From Marinimicrococcus sp033875255 (GTDB lineage: Bacteria > Pseudomonadota > Alphaproteobacteria > Geminicoccales > Geminicoccaceae): a stretch of DNA of 64,000 nucleotides. The stretch lies in the NCBI GenBank assembly GCA_033875255.1, contig JAWZSN010000004.1:159435-223434 (forward strand). The letters run 5' to 3'. How positions within the stretch are numbered: the stretch's first letter is position 1; each line of letters opens with the position of its first letter. Shown one piece after another: positions 25,860 to 34,954 of the stretch. Both the position numbers and the translations under genes were made by a program. The notes under the pieces are model-generated. The model saw only the letters and a program-made list of their open reading frames with translations, made no database searches and was not told the DNA's origin.

Positions 25860-28528
25860 TCCCGCTCCGCCTCGGCGAGCACCGCCTGGGCCGCGGCGAG
25901 CCGTGCGATGGGCACCCGGTAGGGCGAGCAGGAGACATAGTCGAGGCCGACGGTCTCGCAAAAGCGGATCGAGGCGGGATCGCCGCCATGCTCGCCGCAG
26001 ATGCCGAGCTTGATGTCGCCGCGCGTCGCCCGCCCGCGATCGGCGGCGATCTGCACCAGCTCGCCCACGCCGTCCTGGTCGAGGCTCTGGAACGGATCGG
26101 CCGCGTAGATCTCGGCCCGCAGATAGGTCTCGAGGAACTTGCCCGAATCGTCGCGCGAGAGGCCCAGGCCCATCTGGGTGAGATCGTTGGTGCCGAAGCT
26201 GAAAAAGGCGGCGTGACGGGCGATGTCGGCGGCCCGGAGCGCGGCTCGCGGGACCTCGATCATCGTGCCGACCTGGTACTCGATCCGCTCCTTGCTCTCC
26301 GCCATGACCTGCTCGGCAACGGCGTCGATGCGGCTCTTGATGATCTCGAGCTCGCGGGCGTCGCCGACCAGCGGCACCATGACCTCGGGCACCACCGTCT
26401 CGCCGGTCTTCCTGCGGATCTCGACGGCCGCCTCGAAGATCGCCCGGGCCTGCATCTCGGAGATCTCGGGATAGAGAATCCCCAGCCGGCAGCCGCGCAG
26501 GCCAAGCATCGGGTTGGCCTCCTTGAGCTCCAGCGCCCGGCGGCGCACCCACTTCACGTCGGCGCCCAGCGAGCGCGCCATGTGCTCGAGCTCGTGCGGC
26601 TCGTGCGGCAGGAACTCGTGGAGCGGCGGGTCGAGCAGGCGGATGGTGACCGGCAGGCCGGCCATGATCTCGAACAGCTCGACGAAGTCGGCGCGCTGCA
26701 TCGGCAGGATCTTGGCCAGCGCCTTCCTGCGACCTTCCGCGTCGTCCGCCAGGATCATCTCGCGCATCGCGACGATGCGCTCTTCCTGGAAGAACATGTG
26801 CTCGGTTCGGCAAAGGCCGATGCCCTCGGCGCCGAACTTGACAGCAGTGCGCGCATCCAGCGGGGTCTCGGCGTTGGCGCGCACTTTCAGGCGGCGAACC
26901 TCGTCGGCCCAACCCATGAGCATCGCGAAATCGCCGGAGAGCTGCGGATCGACAGTTGGCACCCGGCCGAGCATCACCGTGCCGGCCGAGCCGTCGATGG
27001 TGATGACCTCGCCGGCCTGGACCCGCACGCCGGCCGAGGAGAACGCCCCCTCGTCATAGCTCACCAGCACGTCGCCGGCGCCGCACACGCAGGCCTTGCC
27101 CATGCCGCGGGCCACCACCGCCGCGTGGCTCGTCATGCCGCCACGCGCGGTCAGGATGCCGCGCGAGGCATGCATGCCGTGAATGTCGTCGGGCGAGGTC
27201 TCGATCCGTACGAGGATCACGTCCTCGCCGGCCGAAGCCAGCCGCTCGGCTTCGTCGGCGCTGAAGACGACCTTGCCGGAGACAGCACCCGGCGAGGCCG
27301 GCAGCCCCTGGGCTATCACCTTGCGCTCGGCCTTGGGATCGAGCGAGGGGTGCAGGAGCTGGTCGAGCGAGGCCGGCTCCACCCGGCGGATCGCATCGTC
27401 GCGCGAGATCAGCCCTTCGTCGGCCATGTCGACGGCGATCTTGAGGGCCGCCGCCGCAGTCCGCTTGCCGCTCCTGGTCTGCAGCACATAGAGCGTGCCG
27501 CGCTGTACCGTGAACTCGATGTCCTGCATGTCGCGGTAATGCTGCTCGAGCCGGTCGAACACCGCCACCAGCTCGGCATAGCTCTCGGGCAGCCGGTCCT
27601 CCATGGAGTCCTCGGGCCGGCTGCCATTGCCGGCCATGCCGCGGCTCAAGGGCTGCGGCGTGCGGATACCGGCCACAACGTCCTCGCCCTGGGCGTTGAC
27701 CAGATACTCGCCGTAATAGGCCTTCTCGCCGGTGGAGGGATTGCGGGTGAAGGCCACGCCGGTGGCGCAGTCCTCGCCCATGTTGCCGAACACCATGGCC
27801 TGGACGTTGACGGCGGTGCCCATCTCGGAGGCGATGTTGTGGAGCCGCCTGTAGGTCACCGCACGCGGCACGTTCCACGAGCCGAAGACCGCGCCGATGG
27901 CGCCCCAAAGCTGGGCGTGCGGGTCCTGCGGGAACGCCTCGCCGGTGTCCTTGGCGACGATCTCCTTGTAGCTGGCTACCAACTTCTCGAGCGAGGCTGC
28001 GTCGAGGTCGGTGTCGAATCGCACGCCCTGGGCGCGCTTGAGGTTCTCGAGCGCCTCCTCGAAGAGATAGTGGTCGACGCCCAGCACGACGTCGCCATAC
28101 ATCTGGATGAAGCGGCGATAGCTGTCGAAGGCGAAGCGCCGGTCGCCGCTGTTGCGGGCGAGCCCTTCCACCGTCTCGTCGTTGAGGCCGAGATTGAGGA
28201 CCGTGTCCATCATGCCCGGCATGGAGATCGGCGCGCCCGAGCGCACCGAGACCAGGAGCGGCTGGGCCGCGTCGCCGAAGCGCACGCCCAGCGCCTCCTC
28301 GACCCCGGCGAGCGCCTCGGCCACCTGCTGCTCGAGATCGGCGGGATAGGTGCGGCCGTTGGCGTAGAAGTAGGAGCACACACCGGTAGTGATGGTGAAG
28401 CCGGGGGGCACCGGCAGGCCCAGGCTGGACATCTCGGCGAGATTGGCGCCCTTGCCGCCGAGGAGCTGCTTCATCGAGGCAGCGCCATCGGCCTCACCTT
28501 TGCCGAAGCTGTAGACCCACTTCGTCAT
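25856..28528 (-). CDS. ppdK: Pyruvate, phosphate dikinase
   Basis: The enzyme has 890 residues and interconverts pyruvate, ATP and Pi with PEP, AMP and PPi. The N-terminal nucleotide-binding domain begins KWVYSFG...GGKGANLAEM. The phosphohistidine domain has GGMTSHAAVVARGMGKACVCG (catalytic His about residue 454), and the C-terminal TIM barrel carries GIGLCRTEHMF and SFGTNDLTQMGLG. Full length for the family. An ATG three codons upstream (28537) is an alternative start. It follows glyS by 34 bases and overlaps meaB by 4. Confidence 0.96.
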   Translation of the reverse strand: MTKWVYSFGKGEADGAASMKQLLGGKGANLAEMSSLGLPVPPGFTITTGVCSYFYANGRTYPADLEQQVAEALAGVEEALGVRFGDAAQPLLVSVRSGAPISMPGMMDTVLNLGLNDETVEGLARNSGDRRFAFDSYRRFIQMYGDVVLGVDHYLFEEALENLKRAQGVRFDTDLDAASLEKLVASYKEIVAKDTGEAFPQDPHAQLWGAIGAVFGSWNVPRAVTYRRLHNIASEMGTAVNVQAMVFGNMGEDCATGVAFTRNPSTGEKAYYGEYLVNAQGEDVVAGIRTPQPLSRGMAGNGSRPEDSMEDRLPESYAELVAVFDRLEQHYRDMQDIEFTVQRGTLYVLQTRSGKRTAAAALKIAVDMADEGLISRDDAIRRVEPASLDQLLHPSLDPKAERKVIAQGLPASPGAVSGKVVFSADEAERLASAGEDVILVRIETSPDDIHGMHASRGILTARGGMTSHAAVVARGMGKACVCGAGDVLVSYDEGAFSSAGVRVQAGEVITIDGSAGTVMLGRVPTVDPQLSGDFAMLMGWADEVRRLKVRANAETPLDARTAVKFGAEGIGLCRTEHMFFQEERIVAMREMILADDAEGRRKALAKILPMQRADFVELFEIMAGLPVTIRLLDPPLHEFLPHEPHELEHMARSLGADVKWVRRRALELKEANPMLGLRGCRLGILYPEISEMQARAIFEAAVEIRRKTGETVVPEVMVPLVGDARELEIIKSRIDAVAEQVMAESKERIEYQVGTMIEVPRAALRAADIARHAAFFSFGTNDLTQMGLGLSRDDSGKFLETYLRAEIYAADPFQSLDQDGVGELVQIAADRGRATRGDIKLGICGEHGGDPASIRFCETVGLDYVSCSPYRVPIARLAAAQAVLAEAERD

Positions 28529-28562
28529 GCCACGCATGCTCCCGGTGTATGGCGTTCGAGGC

Positions 28563-30647
28563 TCAGGCCCGGCCCGGCTCTTCGATCATGGAAAAGTCTG
28601 CGATGGTGGCAAGGGCCGCGCGGATGCGCGCCAGCAGGCGGAGCCGGTTGGCGCGCAGCTCGGCCGCCTCGGCGTTCACCATCACCTTCTCGAAAAACGC
28701 GTCGATAGGACGGCGCAAGGCAGCAAGAGCGCCCATCGCCGCCCCGAAGTCCTCGCGCGCGAGGGCAGCGGCAATGGCCGGCTCGGCCCGGTCGAGCCCG
28801 TCGAAGAGGGCCAGCTCCTCCTCCTCGCGCAGGAGGTCCCGGCAGGGCGCCCCGTCGTGGCGCTGCCCGTCCTTCTTCTCCTCGATTCCGACGATGTTCA
28901 CCGCCCGGCGGTAGCCCGCCAGCAGGTTCCTGCCATCGTCGGTCTCGAGGAAGCGGCCCAGGGCCTCGACCCGCGCCAGCAGGCGCACCAGATCGTCGTC
29001 CTCCTCGGCCGCGAACACCGCGCTCACCAGGTCGTGGCGCACCCCCTGCTCGCGCAGATGCACCTTGAGCCGGTCAGCGAAGAAGGCCAGCAGGTCCGAG
29101 GCAATGGACTCCGCGTCGACCCCGCCGAGCCGGTCGCCATAGCCCTGCACGGCCGCCTTGAAGGCGGCGCGCAGCGGCAGCCGCAGCCGGTTCTCGAGGA
29201 CCAGGCGGATGATCCCCAGAGCGGCACGGCGCAGCGCGAACGGATCCTTGGAGCCGGTCGGCCGGATGCCCTTGGCGAAAAAGCCCGCCAGCGTGTCGAT
29301 GCGGTCGGCCAGCGCCACCGCGACACTGTCAGGCGCGGAGGGGCAGCTGTCCTCGGGCCCCTTGGGCGAGTAGTGCTCGCCGATCGCCTGCACTACCTGC
29401 CCGGACTCGTTCTGGGCGCGCGCGTAATGCGCCCCCATGATGCCCTGCAGTTCCGGGAATTCGCCAACCATGCCGCTCACGAGATCCGCTTTTGCCAGCA
29501 ACGCGGCGCGCTCGGCCATGTTCCGGTCGGTGCCGGGCAGATGCGGCAAAAGCATACCCGTGAGCGCCACGAGCCGCTCGACCTTCTCGCCGAGCGTGCC
29601 CAGCTCGGCGTGGAAGATCATCTTGTCGAGCATCGGCAGGCGGCTCTCGAGCGGCTGCTTCTGGTCCTGTTCCCAGAAGAAGCGCGCGTCCCAGAGGCGC
29701 GCGCGGAGCACCCGCTCGTTGCCAGCGACAATGGCAGCCCCGCCATCGTCGGCCGCTATGGCCGAGACCACCACGAAGGCAGGTGCCAGCGCCCCCGATT
29801 CGTCCCGCAGGATGAGGTACTTCTGGTTGGCGCGCATGGTGGCCACCAGCGCCTCGGAGGGCACGCTCATGAACGCCTGATCGATGCGGCCCAAAAGCGG
29901 CACCGGCCACTCGGCCAGCCCCTTCACCTCGTCGAGCAGCGCGGGATCGTCCTGCAGCACGAAGCCTGCCTCCCGGGCGAGCTCGGCAGCGCGGCCGGCA
30001 ATCAGCTCACGGCGCTCGGCGCCGTCGAGCATCACCCGCGCTTCGCGCAGCCGGCCGGCATAGTCGGCGAAGTCGCGGACATCGAACGGCTCGGGCGCCA
30101 TGAAGCGGTGGCCGCGCGTGGTCCGGCCGCTTTCGATGCCGCCGAAGGCGAAGGGCACGACCTCGCCGCCCAGTAGGCACAAAATGGAGTGCAGCGGTCG
30201 CACCCAGCGCACCTCGCCCTCGCCCCAACGCATCGACTTGGGCCAGGGAAAGCGCGCCAGGATCTCGGGCAGCCCCTCCGCCAGGATGGCGGCGGTGGGC
30301 CGCCCGGTCTCGCGGATCAGCGCATAGAGAATGCGGCCCTTCTTCTCCTCGCGCGCCTCGATCGTGTGCTCGGTGCCTTCGAGGCTGCGGAAGAAGCCGG
30401 CCTTGGCGGCGTCCGGGGCGTCCTCGCGGGGGCCGCGGCGCTCCACCGTGCGATCGCCCTGGCGCTCCGGCACGTCATCGACGGCGAGAGCCAGCCGGCG
30501 CGGCGTGGCGAAGCTGCGCACCCGGCCGCAGGCCAGGCCCGCTTGTGCCAGAATGCCGCTGACGGCCTTTGCCAGATCCTCGCGCGCGCGGTCCTGCATG
30601 CGCGCGGGAATCTCCTCGGAGAACAGCTCCAGGAGCAGCTCGGCCAT
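28563..30647 (-). CDS. glyS: Glycyl-tRNA synthetase beta subunit
   Basis: The protein has 694 residues and is the tRNA-binding subunit of bacterial alpha2beta2 GlyRS. The N-terminus MAELLLELFSEEIPARMQ and the internal FPWPKSMRWGEGE and VPSEALVATMRANQKYL are diagnostic. The C-terminal half carries a DALR/HD-like anticodon region (LADRIDTLAGFFAKGIRPTGSKDPFALRR). Starts three bases after glyQ. Essential housekeeping gene. Confidence 0.96.
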   Translation of the reverse strand: MAELLLELFSEEIPARMQDRAREDLAKAVSGILAQAGLACGRVRSFATPRRLALAVDDVPERQGDRTVERRGPREDAPDAAKAGFFRSLEGTEHTIEAREEKKGRILYALIRETGRPTAAILAEGLPEILARFPWPKSMRWGEGEVRWVRPLHSILCLLGGEVVPFAFGGIESGRTTRGHRFMAPEPFDVRDFADYAGRLREARVMLDGAERRELIAGRAAELAREAGFVLQDDPALLDEVKGLAEWPVPLLGRIDQAFMSVPSEALVATMRANQKYLILRDESGALAPAFVVVSAIAADDGGAAIVAGNERVLRARLWDARFFWEQDQKQPLESRLPMLDKMIFHAELGTLGEKVERLVALTGMLLPHLPGTDRNMAERAALLAKADLVSGMVGEFPELQGIMGAHYARAQNESGQVVQAIGEHYSPKGPEDSCPSAPDSVAVALADRIDTLAGFFAKGIRPTGSKDPFALRRAALGIIRLVLENRLRLPLRAAFKAAVQGYGDRLGGVDAESIASDLLAFFADRLKVHLREQGVRHDLVSAVFAAEEDDDLVRLLARVEALGRFLETDDGRNLLAGYRRAVNIVGIEEKKDGQRHDGAPCRDLLREEEELALFDGLDRAEPAIAAALAREDFGAAMGALAALRRPIDAFFEKVMVNAEAAELRANRLRLLARIRAALATIADFSMIEEPGRA

Positions 30648-30650
30648 GGC

Positions 30651-31523
30651 TCAGACCTCGTGGCCGCGGGAGACCAGCCACGCCTCGCAGCAGGCCTTGG
30701 CCAGCGCGCGCACGCGGCCGATATAGGCCTGCCGCTCGGTCACGCTGATGACGCCGCGGGCATCCAGAAGATTGAAGATGTGGCTCGCCTTGAGGCACTG
30801 GTCGTAGGCCGGCAAAGCGAGCTTGCGCTCGAGGATGCGATGGCAGTGGGCCTCGGCGTCGGCGAAGTGGCGGAAGAGCGCCTCTGTGTCGGCGATCTCG
30901 AAGTTGAAGGCCGAATATTCGCGCTCGGCTTGCAGGAACACGTCGCCGTAGCTCATGCCGGCGTCGTTGAAGGCGAGATCGTAGACGTTCTCGACCCCCT
31001 GCACGTACATGGCCAGCCGCTCGAGGCCGTAGGTGAGCTCACCCGAGACGGGCCGGCAGTCGAACCCGCCCACCTGCTGGAAATAGGTGAACTGCGAGAC
31101 CTCCATGCCGTCGCACCAGACCTCCCAACCGAGCCCCCAGGCGCCCAGCGTCGGGCTTTCCCAGTCGTCCTCGACGAAGCGCAGGTCGTGGCGCTTCGGG
31201 TCGATGCCCAGCGCGTAGAGGCTCTCGAGATAGAGCTCCTGCAGGTTCGGCGGCGACGGCTTCAAGATCACCTGGAACTGGTAGTAGTGCTGCAGCCGGT
31301 TGGGATTCTCGCCGTAGCGGCCATCGGTCGGCCGGCGCGAGGGTTGCACATAGCAGGCGTTCCAGGGCTCGGGACCGAGGGCCCTGAGCGTGGTGGCCGG
31401 ATGGAACGTGCCGGCTCCGACCTCCATGTCATAGGGCTGCAGGACGACGCAGCCGCGTTCGCCCCAGTAGCGCTGAAGCCTCAGCACTAGGTCTTGAAAA
31501 CTCAAGGGTTTCTGAGTTGGCAC
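30651..31523 (-). CDS. glyQ: Glycyl-tRNA synthetase alpha subunit
   Basis: The protein has about 290 residues and is the catalytic subunit that activates glycine. Highly conserved segments are GCVVLQPYDMEVGAGTFHP, YVQPSRRPTDGRYGENPNR and LGWEVWCDGMEVSQFTYFQQ. The GTG at 31523 is used here; a TTG at 31505 (just before SFQDLVLRLQ) is possible, and both have weak ribosome binding sites. It is followed directly by glyS and preceded by the small membrane zinc-ribbon gene 59 bases upstream. Confidence 0.95.
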   Translation of the reverse strand: MPTQKPLSFQDLVLRLQRYWGERGCVVLQPYDMEVGAGTFHPATTLRALGPEPWNACYVQPSRRPTDGRYGENPNRLQHYYQFQVILKPSPPNLQELYLESLYALGIDPKRHDLRFVEDDWESPTLGAWGLGWEVWCDGMEVSQFTYFQQVGGFDCRPVSGELTYGLERLAMYVQGVENVYDLAFNDAGMSYGDVFLQAEREYSAFNFEIADTEALFRHFADAEAHCHRILERKLALPAYDQCLKASHIFNLLDARGVISVTERQAYIGRVRALAKACCEAWLVSRGHEV

Positions 31524-31582
31524 GGGCTCGCCGACAATCGTTATGTTGCGGTGCGGAAACTAGGCGGGTGGCAGGGCGCCGG

Positions 31583-31864
31583 TCAAGCTGCGGGGGTATG
31601 GTCGCGGTACCGGCATTCCTCCTTGCTGCGGCAGATCGTGCCGTTGGGCACGTAGAGACCGCAGCGCGGGCACTCGACCAGCGTGGTGGCGTCCGGACCG
31701 GCCGGACGGCGCTGCCGCTCCGGCTCCGGCGGCTTTTGCGGGGTGCGGTGGCGTTCCGCCTCGACCATCTTGTCGCGCAGCATCGTGAGCAGGCGCTTGC
31801 CGCGCCATACCAGCACGATCACCATGACCACGAGGAGGATCTTGCTGAGCGACAGACCTAACAT
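31583..31864 (-). CDS. Small single-span membrane protein with C-terminal zinc ribbon (PP0621-like)
   Basis: The product has 93 residues: one N-terminal hydrophobic helix (about residues 4-20), a basic cytoplasmic linker rich in Arg, Lys and Pro, and a C-terminal four-Cys cluster (CPRCGLYVPNGTICRS then EECRYR) expected to bind zinc. The layout resembles the uncharacterised PP0621 family, which has a membrane anchor followed by a C-x2-C-G-x-x-x-P motif. Function unknown. Its place between the S49 protease gene and glyQ, with 40- and 59-base gaps, suggests co-transcription with both. Confidence 0.82.
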   Translation of the reverse strand: MLGLSLSKILLVVMVIVLVWRGKRLLTMLRDKMVEAERHRTPQKPPEPERQRRPAGPDATTLVECPRCGLYVPNGTICRSKEECRYRDHTPAA

Positions 31865-31904
31865 GCGTCCCCTTCCCGTGCCGGGCTCACCCGCAGCACC
31901 CGGC

Positions 31905-32753
31905 TCACAGGCCGAAACGCTGCCACAGCGCCCTCTCCTCGACCGCCGCCAAGGCGCCCTGCGCCATCGCCACCGCCTCGCCGCCGCTCATGCCGAGCCG
32001 GCGTCGCAGCCAGCCGCGGCCGGGGTTCACCACCTTGAGCACGGCCTCCTTACCATAGCGCTCGCGGATCACCGAGTGGGCGTGCCCCAGTCCGTCCACC
32101 AGACCCAGCTCCAGCGCCTGCCGGCCGGTCCACACCCTTCCGTCGAAGATCTCTGCGCGGCTCTCCTGCAGCCGCCCGCCACGCCGCGCCCGCACCTCGC
32201 TCTTGAAGCGCTCGTGGATCTCCGCTTGGAGCTCGGCGAGGATCGCCAGGTCCGATTGCTTCTCCGGCTGGAACGGGTCGAGGATCATCTTGCTCTCGCC
32301 GGTGGTGTGGACGCGGCGCTCGACGCCGAGCCGCGCCAGGGCCTCGGGAAAGCCGAAGCCGGCGCTCACCACGCCGATACTGCCCACCAGCGAGGAGGCG
32401 TCCACGAAGATCTCGTCGGCGGCGGTGGCGAGCCAGTAGCCGCCCGAGGCCGCCACGTCCTCGACGAAACACAGCACCTTGCGCTGCCGCTCGTCCGCCA
32501 GTCGCCGGATGCGCTCGGCGATCAGCGCCGACTGCACCGGGGAGCCGCCTGGGCTGTTGAGCAGCAGCGCCACGGCCGGAGCGCCTTTCACCGAGAAGGC
32601 GGCGCGCAGCGCGTTATCGAGCGCGGCAAGGCTCAGACCCTGGCCGCGCAGCGGCATCGAGCCGATCACGCCGGTCAGCCGCAGGGCCGGGACGACGGTG
32701 CGCCGCCGCCAGAACATCCAGGCGGGCCGGCGGGACGCGTGGCCGGTGGTCAT
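31905..32753 (-). CDS. S49 family serine peptidase (SppA/SohB-like)
   Basis: The protein has 282 residues. It has the S49 (ClpP-fold) core with LLLNSPGGSPVQSALIAERI, the nucleophile Ser in VAASGGYWLATAAD (about residue 100) and the candidate general-base Lys in TTGESKMILDPFQ. S49 enzymes degrade cleaved signal peptides or membrane proteins. No clear N-terminal membrane anchor is present (the N-terminus is Arg-rich with AWMFWRRR), so it may be cytosolic or peripheral. The start overlaps the upstream methyltransferase stop (ATGA). Confidence 0.9.
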   Translation of the reverse strand: MTTGHASRRPAWMFWRRRTVVPALRLTGVIGSMPLRGQGLSLAALDNALRAAFSVKGAPAVALLLNSPGGSPVQSALIAERIRRLADERQRKVLCFVEDVAASGGYWLATAADEIFVDASSLVGSIGVVSAGFGFPEALARLGVERRVHTTGESKMILDPFQPEKQSDLAILAELQAEIHERFKSEVRARRGGRLQESRAEIFDGRVWTGRQALELGLVDGLGHAHSVIRERYGKEAVLKVVNPGRGWLRRRLGMSGGEAVAMAQGALAAVEERALWQRFGL

Positions 32754-33517
32754 CGCGGAGGCTCCCTCGAAGGCTCGAGCGGCGCGGCGTGCCGCAGGAT
32801 CGCCTGGGCACAGCGCGTAAAGCCGCCGTCCGGCTCGTGCAAGACGAGACCGGCCGCCAGCGTCAGGGGGCCGCGCGCGCCCTTTCTGGCGAGGACCACC
32901 ACGCGACGCGCCGGCACGCCGGCGCGCGGCCACAAGGGCAGCACGGTGATTGCCCCCGCCCTGCCGTGCAGCGCGGCCAGGACCTCGTGCAGCCGGTCGG
33001 CGCGGTGGATCAGCGCCAGCAGCCCGCGCGGCCGCAGCCGCCGCAGGCAGGCGTCCAGCCACAGCGCCGGCGCCACCTCCTCGACATGCGCCACGGCCCG
33101 GCCGGGGCTGCGCGGCGCATTGCCGCACGGCGCGTTGAAGGGCGGGTTGGTCATCACCGCATCGAACGTCGCGCGGCGCAGGGCGGCCGGCAGCGCCAGC
33201 AGGTCGCCCTCGACGACCTCGATGCGCTCCTCCAGGCCGTTGCGGCGCACGCTGGCGCGGGCCAGGGCCGCATGGCCCGGGTCGCGCTCGAGGGCCACCA
33301 CGCAACAGTCGGGCACTCTTGCGGCAAGGCACAGGGCGGCAGCGCCGGTGCCGGTGCCGGCATCGAGCACACGGCCGTTCGCCGCCGGCAGGGCTGCCGC
33401 CAGCAGGACCGGATCGATCGCCACGCGGTAGCCGTGGCGCGGCTGCAGCAGGCGCAGCCTGCCGCCCAGCAGCTCGTCGTCGCTGACCTCGGGAGCGGTG
33501 CGCGGCTCAGGGAGCAT
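32750..33517 (-). CDS. TrmN6-type tRNA1(Val) adenine-37 N6-methyltransferase-like protein
   Basis: The protein has 255 residues and is a Rossmann methyltransferase. The SAM motif is VLDAGTGTGAAALCLA (about residue 50), ALERDP holds the ribose-binding acid, and NPPF (about residue 125) is the amino-methyltransferase motif IV. The N-terminus LLGGRLRLLQPRHGYRVAIDPVLLAA is typical of TrmN6/YfiC relatives. The tRNA target is an inference from the family. It overlaps DUF2007 by 11 bases upstream and the S49 gene by 4 downstream. Confidence 0.88.
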   Translation of the reverse strand: MLPEPRTAPEVSDDELLGGRLRLLQPRHGYRVAIDPVLLAAALPAANGRVLDAGTGTGAAALCLAARVPDCCVVALERDPGHAALARASVRRNGLEERIEVVEGDLLALPAALRRATFDAVMTNPPFNAPCGNAPRSPGRAVAHVEEVAPALWLDACLRRLRPRGLLALIHRADRLHEVLAALHGRAGAITVLPLWPRAGVPARRVVVLARKGARGPLTLAAGLVLHEPDGGFTRCAQAILRHAAPLEPSREPPR

Positions 33518-33737
33518 CCGGCCCTTCCGCCGTCGCGGGGTCCGCCTGGCGGAGCAGCTCGCGGGCCCGCTCGAGATCGGCCTCGGCCACCATCAGGCGC
33601 CGCGGCAGCGCGCCGATACTGCCCTCGATCCCGCTGGTGAAGGCGTCGAGCACCAGGGTCTCGATGCCCTCTCCGGCGAGCATCGCCTGCGCCCAGGAGA
33701 GGCGGACAGGATCGTTGGTGCGCATCAACTCGACCAT
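33507..33737 (-). CDS. DUF2007 family small protein
   Basis: The product has 76 residues. MVELMRTNDPVRLSWAQAML, then AGEGIETLVLDAF and PRRLMVAEADLERARELL match the DUF2007 family, an alpha/beta fold annotated as putative signal-transducing but without established function. It is the first gene of the long minus-strand run down to meaB and is divergent from the polyprenyl synthase gene across about 112 bases, where the promoter should lie. Confidence 0.85.
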   Translation of the reverse strand: MVELMRTNDPVRLSWAQAMLAGEGIETLVLDAFTSGIEGSIGALPRRLMVAEADLERARELLRQADPATAEGPDAP

Positions 33738-33849
33738 GACGGCGCCTCCTGCTAGGGGATGTCACGGCGGGGCTTTGCGGGCCCCGGCCGCTGCGTGTAA
33801 GCAGACCGCGAAACGACCGCCAATCCCGGCGGCCTTGGGAGAACGCTTC

Positions 33850-34863
33850 TTGACCGCGCTTTCTGCGTCCGAGATCGCCGTGCCTCGCAGCAAGCTGGAC
33901 GCTGCCCGTGATCTCGTCGGGGCCGACCTCGAGGAAGTCAACACCCTTATCGTCGCGCGGATGCAGAGCAGCGTGCCGCTCATCCCCGAGCTGGCGCGCC
34001 ACCTGATTGCCGCGGGCGGCAAGAGGGTGCGTCCGATGATGACGCTGCTGGCGGCCCGGCTGTGCGGCTACGAGGGCAAGCGGCACATCGGCCTGGCTAC
34101 CGCCGTCGAGTTCATCCACACCGCCACCTTGCTGCACGACGATGTGGTCGACGAGAGCGACCTGCGCCGCAACGCCGCCACCGCCAACGCGATCTGGGGC
34201 AACAAGGCACCGGTTCTGGTGGGCGACTTCCTCTTCAGCCGCGCCTTCCAGCTCATGGTGGCCGACGGCAATCTCAAGGTCCTGGACATCCTCTCCTCCG
34301 CCTCGGCAGTGATCGCCGAAGGCGAGGTCGATCAGCTGGTGACCGCCAACGACACGGACACCACCGAGGGGGCCTATCTCCATGTGATCTCGGCCAAGAC
34401 GGCGGCCCTGTTCCGCGCCGCCTGCCAGATCGGTGCGGTGGTAGCGGACCGGCCGGCGGTCGAGGAGGAGGCACTGGCCGCCTATGGCGAGAGCATCGGC
34501 ATCGCCTTCCAGCTGATCGACGACGCGCTGGACTACGGTCGGCCGGACGCCCGGCTGGGCAAGGAGGTCGGCGACGATTTCCGCGATGGCAAGATCACCC
34601 TGCCGGTGATCCTCGCCCACGCGCGCGGCGACGAGGCGGAACGTGCTTTCTGGCGCCGCACCCTGGAGGAGCAGGAGCAGCGGCCGGAGGATCTGGCCGA
34701 GGCCCAGCGTCTGATCGAGCGGCACGGGGCGCTCGCCGAGACGCTGGCACGGGCCGCCGCTTACGGCGAGCGGGCGCGCGAGGCGCTGACCGCATTTCCC
34801 GAGGGGGCGCCGCGCGCGGCCATGCTGGATCTGGTCGATTTTTGCATCGATCGCGCCTATTGA
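33850..34863 (+). CDS. ispB: Long-chain polyprenyl diphosphate synthase (octa/decaprenyl type)
   Basis: The protein has about 337 residues and makes the all-trans side chain of ubiquinone. GGKRVRPMM, the first Asp-rich motif LLHDDVVDES (about residue 98) and the second FQLIDDALDYG (about residue 222) are intact. Small residues before the first motif (FIHTATLLHDD) fit long-chain synthases rather than FPP synthase. The predicted start is TTG at 33850 with gggag about 9 bases upstream; no ATG or GTG suits the family N-terminus. The exact chain length is not determinable here. Confidence 0.92.
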   Translation: MTALSASEIAVPRSKLDAARDLVGADLEEVNTLIVARMQSSVPLIPELARHLIAAGGKRVRPMMTLLAARLCGYEGKRHIGLATAVEFIHTATLLHDDVVDESDLRRNAATANAIWGNKAPVLVGDFLFSRAFQLMVADGNLKVLDILSSASAVIAEGEVDQLVTANDTDTTEGAYLHVISAKTAALFRAACQIGAVVADRPAVEEEALAAYGESIGIAFQLIDDALDYGRPDARLGKEVGDDFRDGKITLPVILAHARGDEAERAFWRRTLEEQEQRPEDLAEAQRLIERHGALAETLARAAAYGERAREALTAFPEGAPRAAMLDLVDFCIDRAY

Positions 34864-34954
34864 GGCGCGCCCCGCCCGCTTGTCGGACAGGCTTGCACAT
34901 CACAGAACAGGCCGCGCGAAACGAGCCGGCCAGAACGAAGGGAGTGGCACGATC

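Noticed and set aside
25829..28708. A 959-codon open frame on the plus strand opposite ppdK
   Set aside because: It is exactly antisense to ppdK, has no recognisable motifs and is explained by high GC suppressing stops; ppdK is unmistakable.
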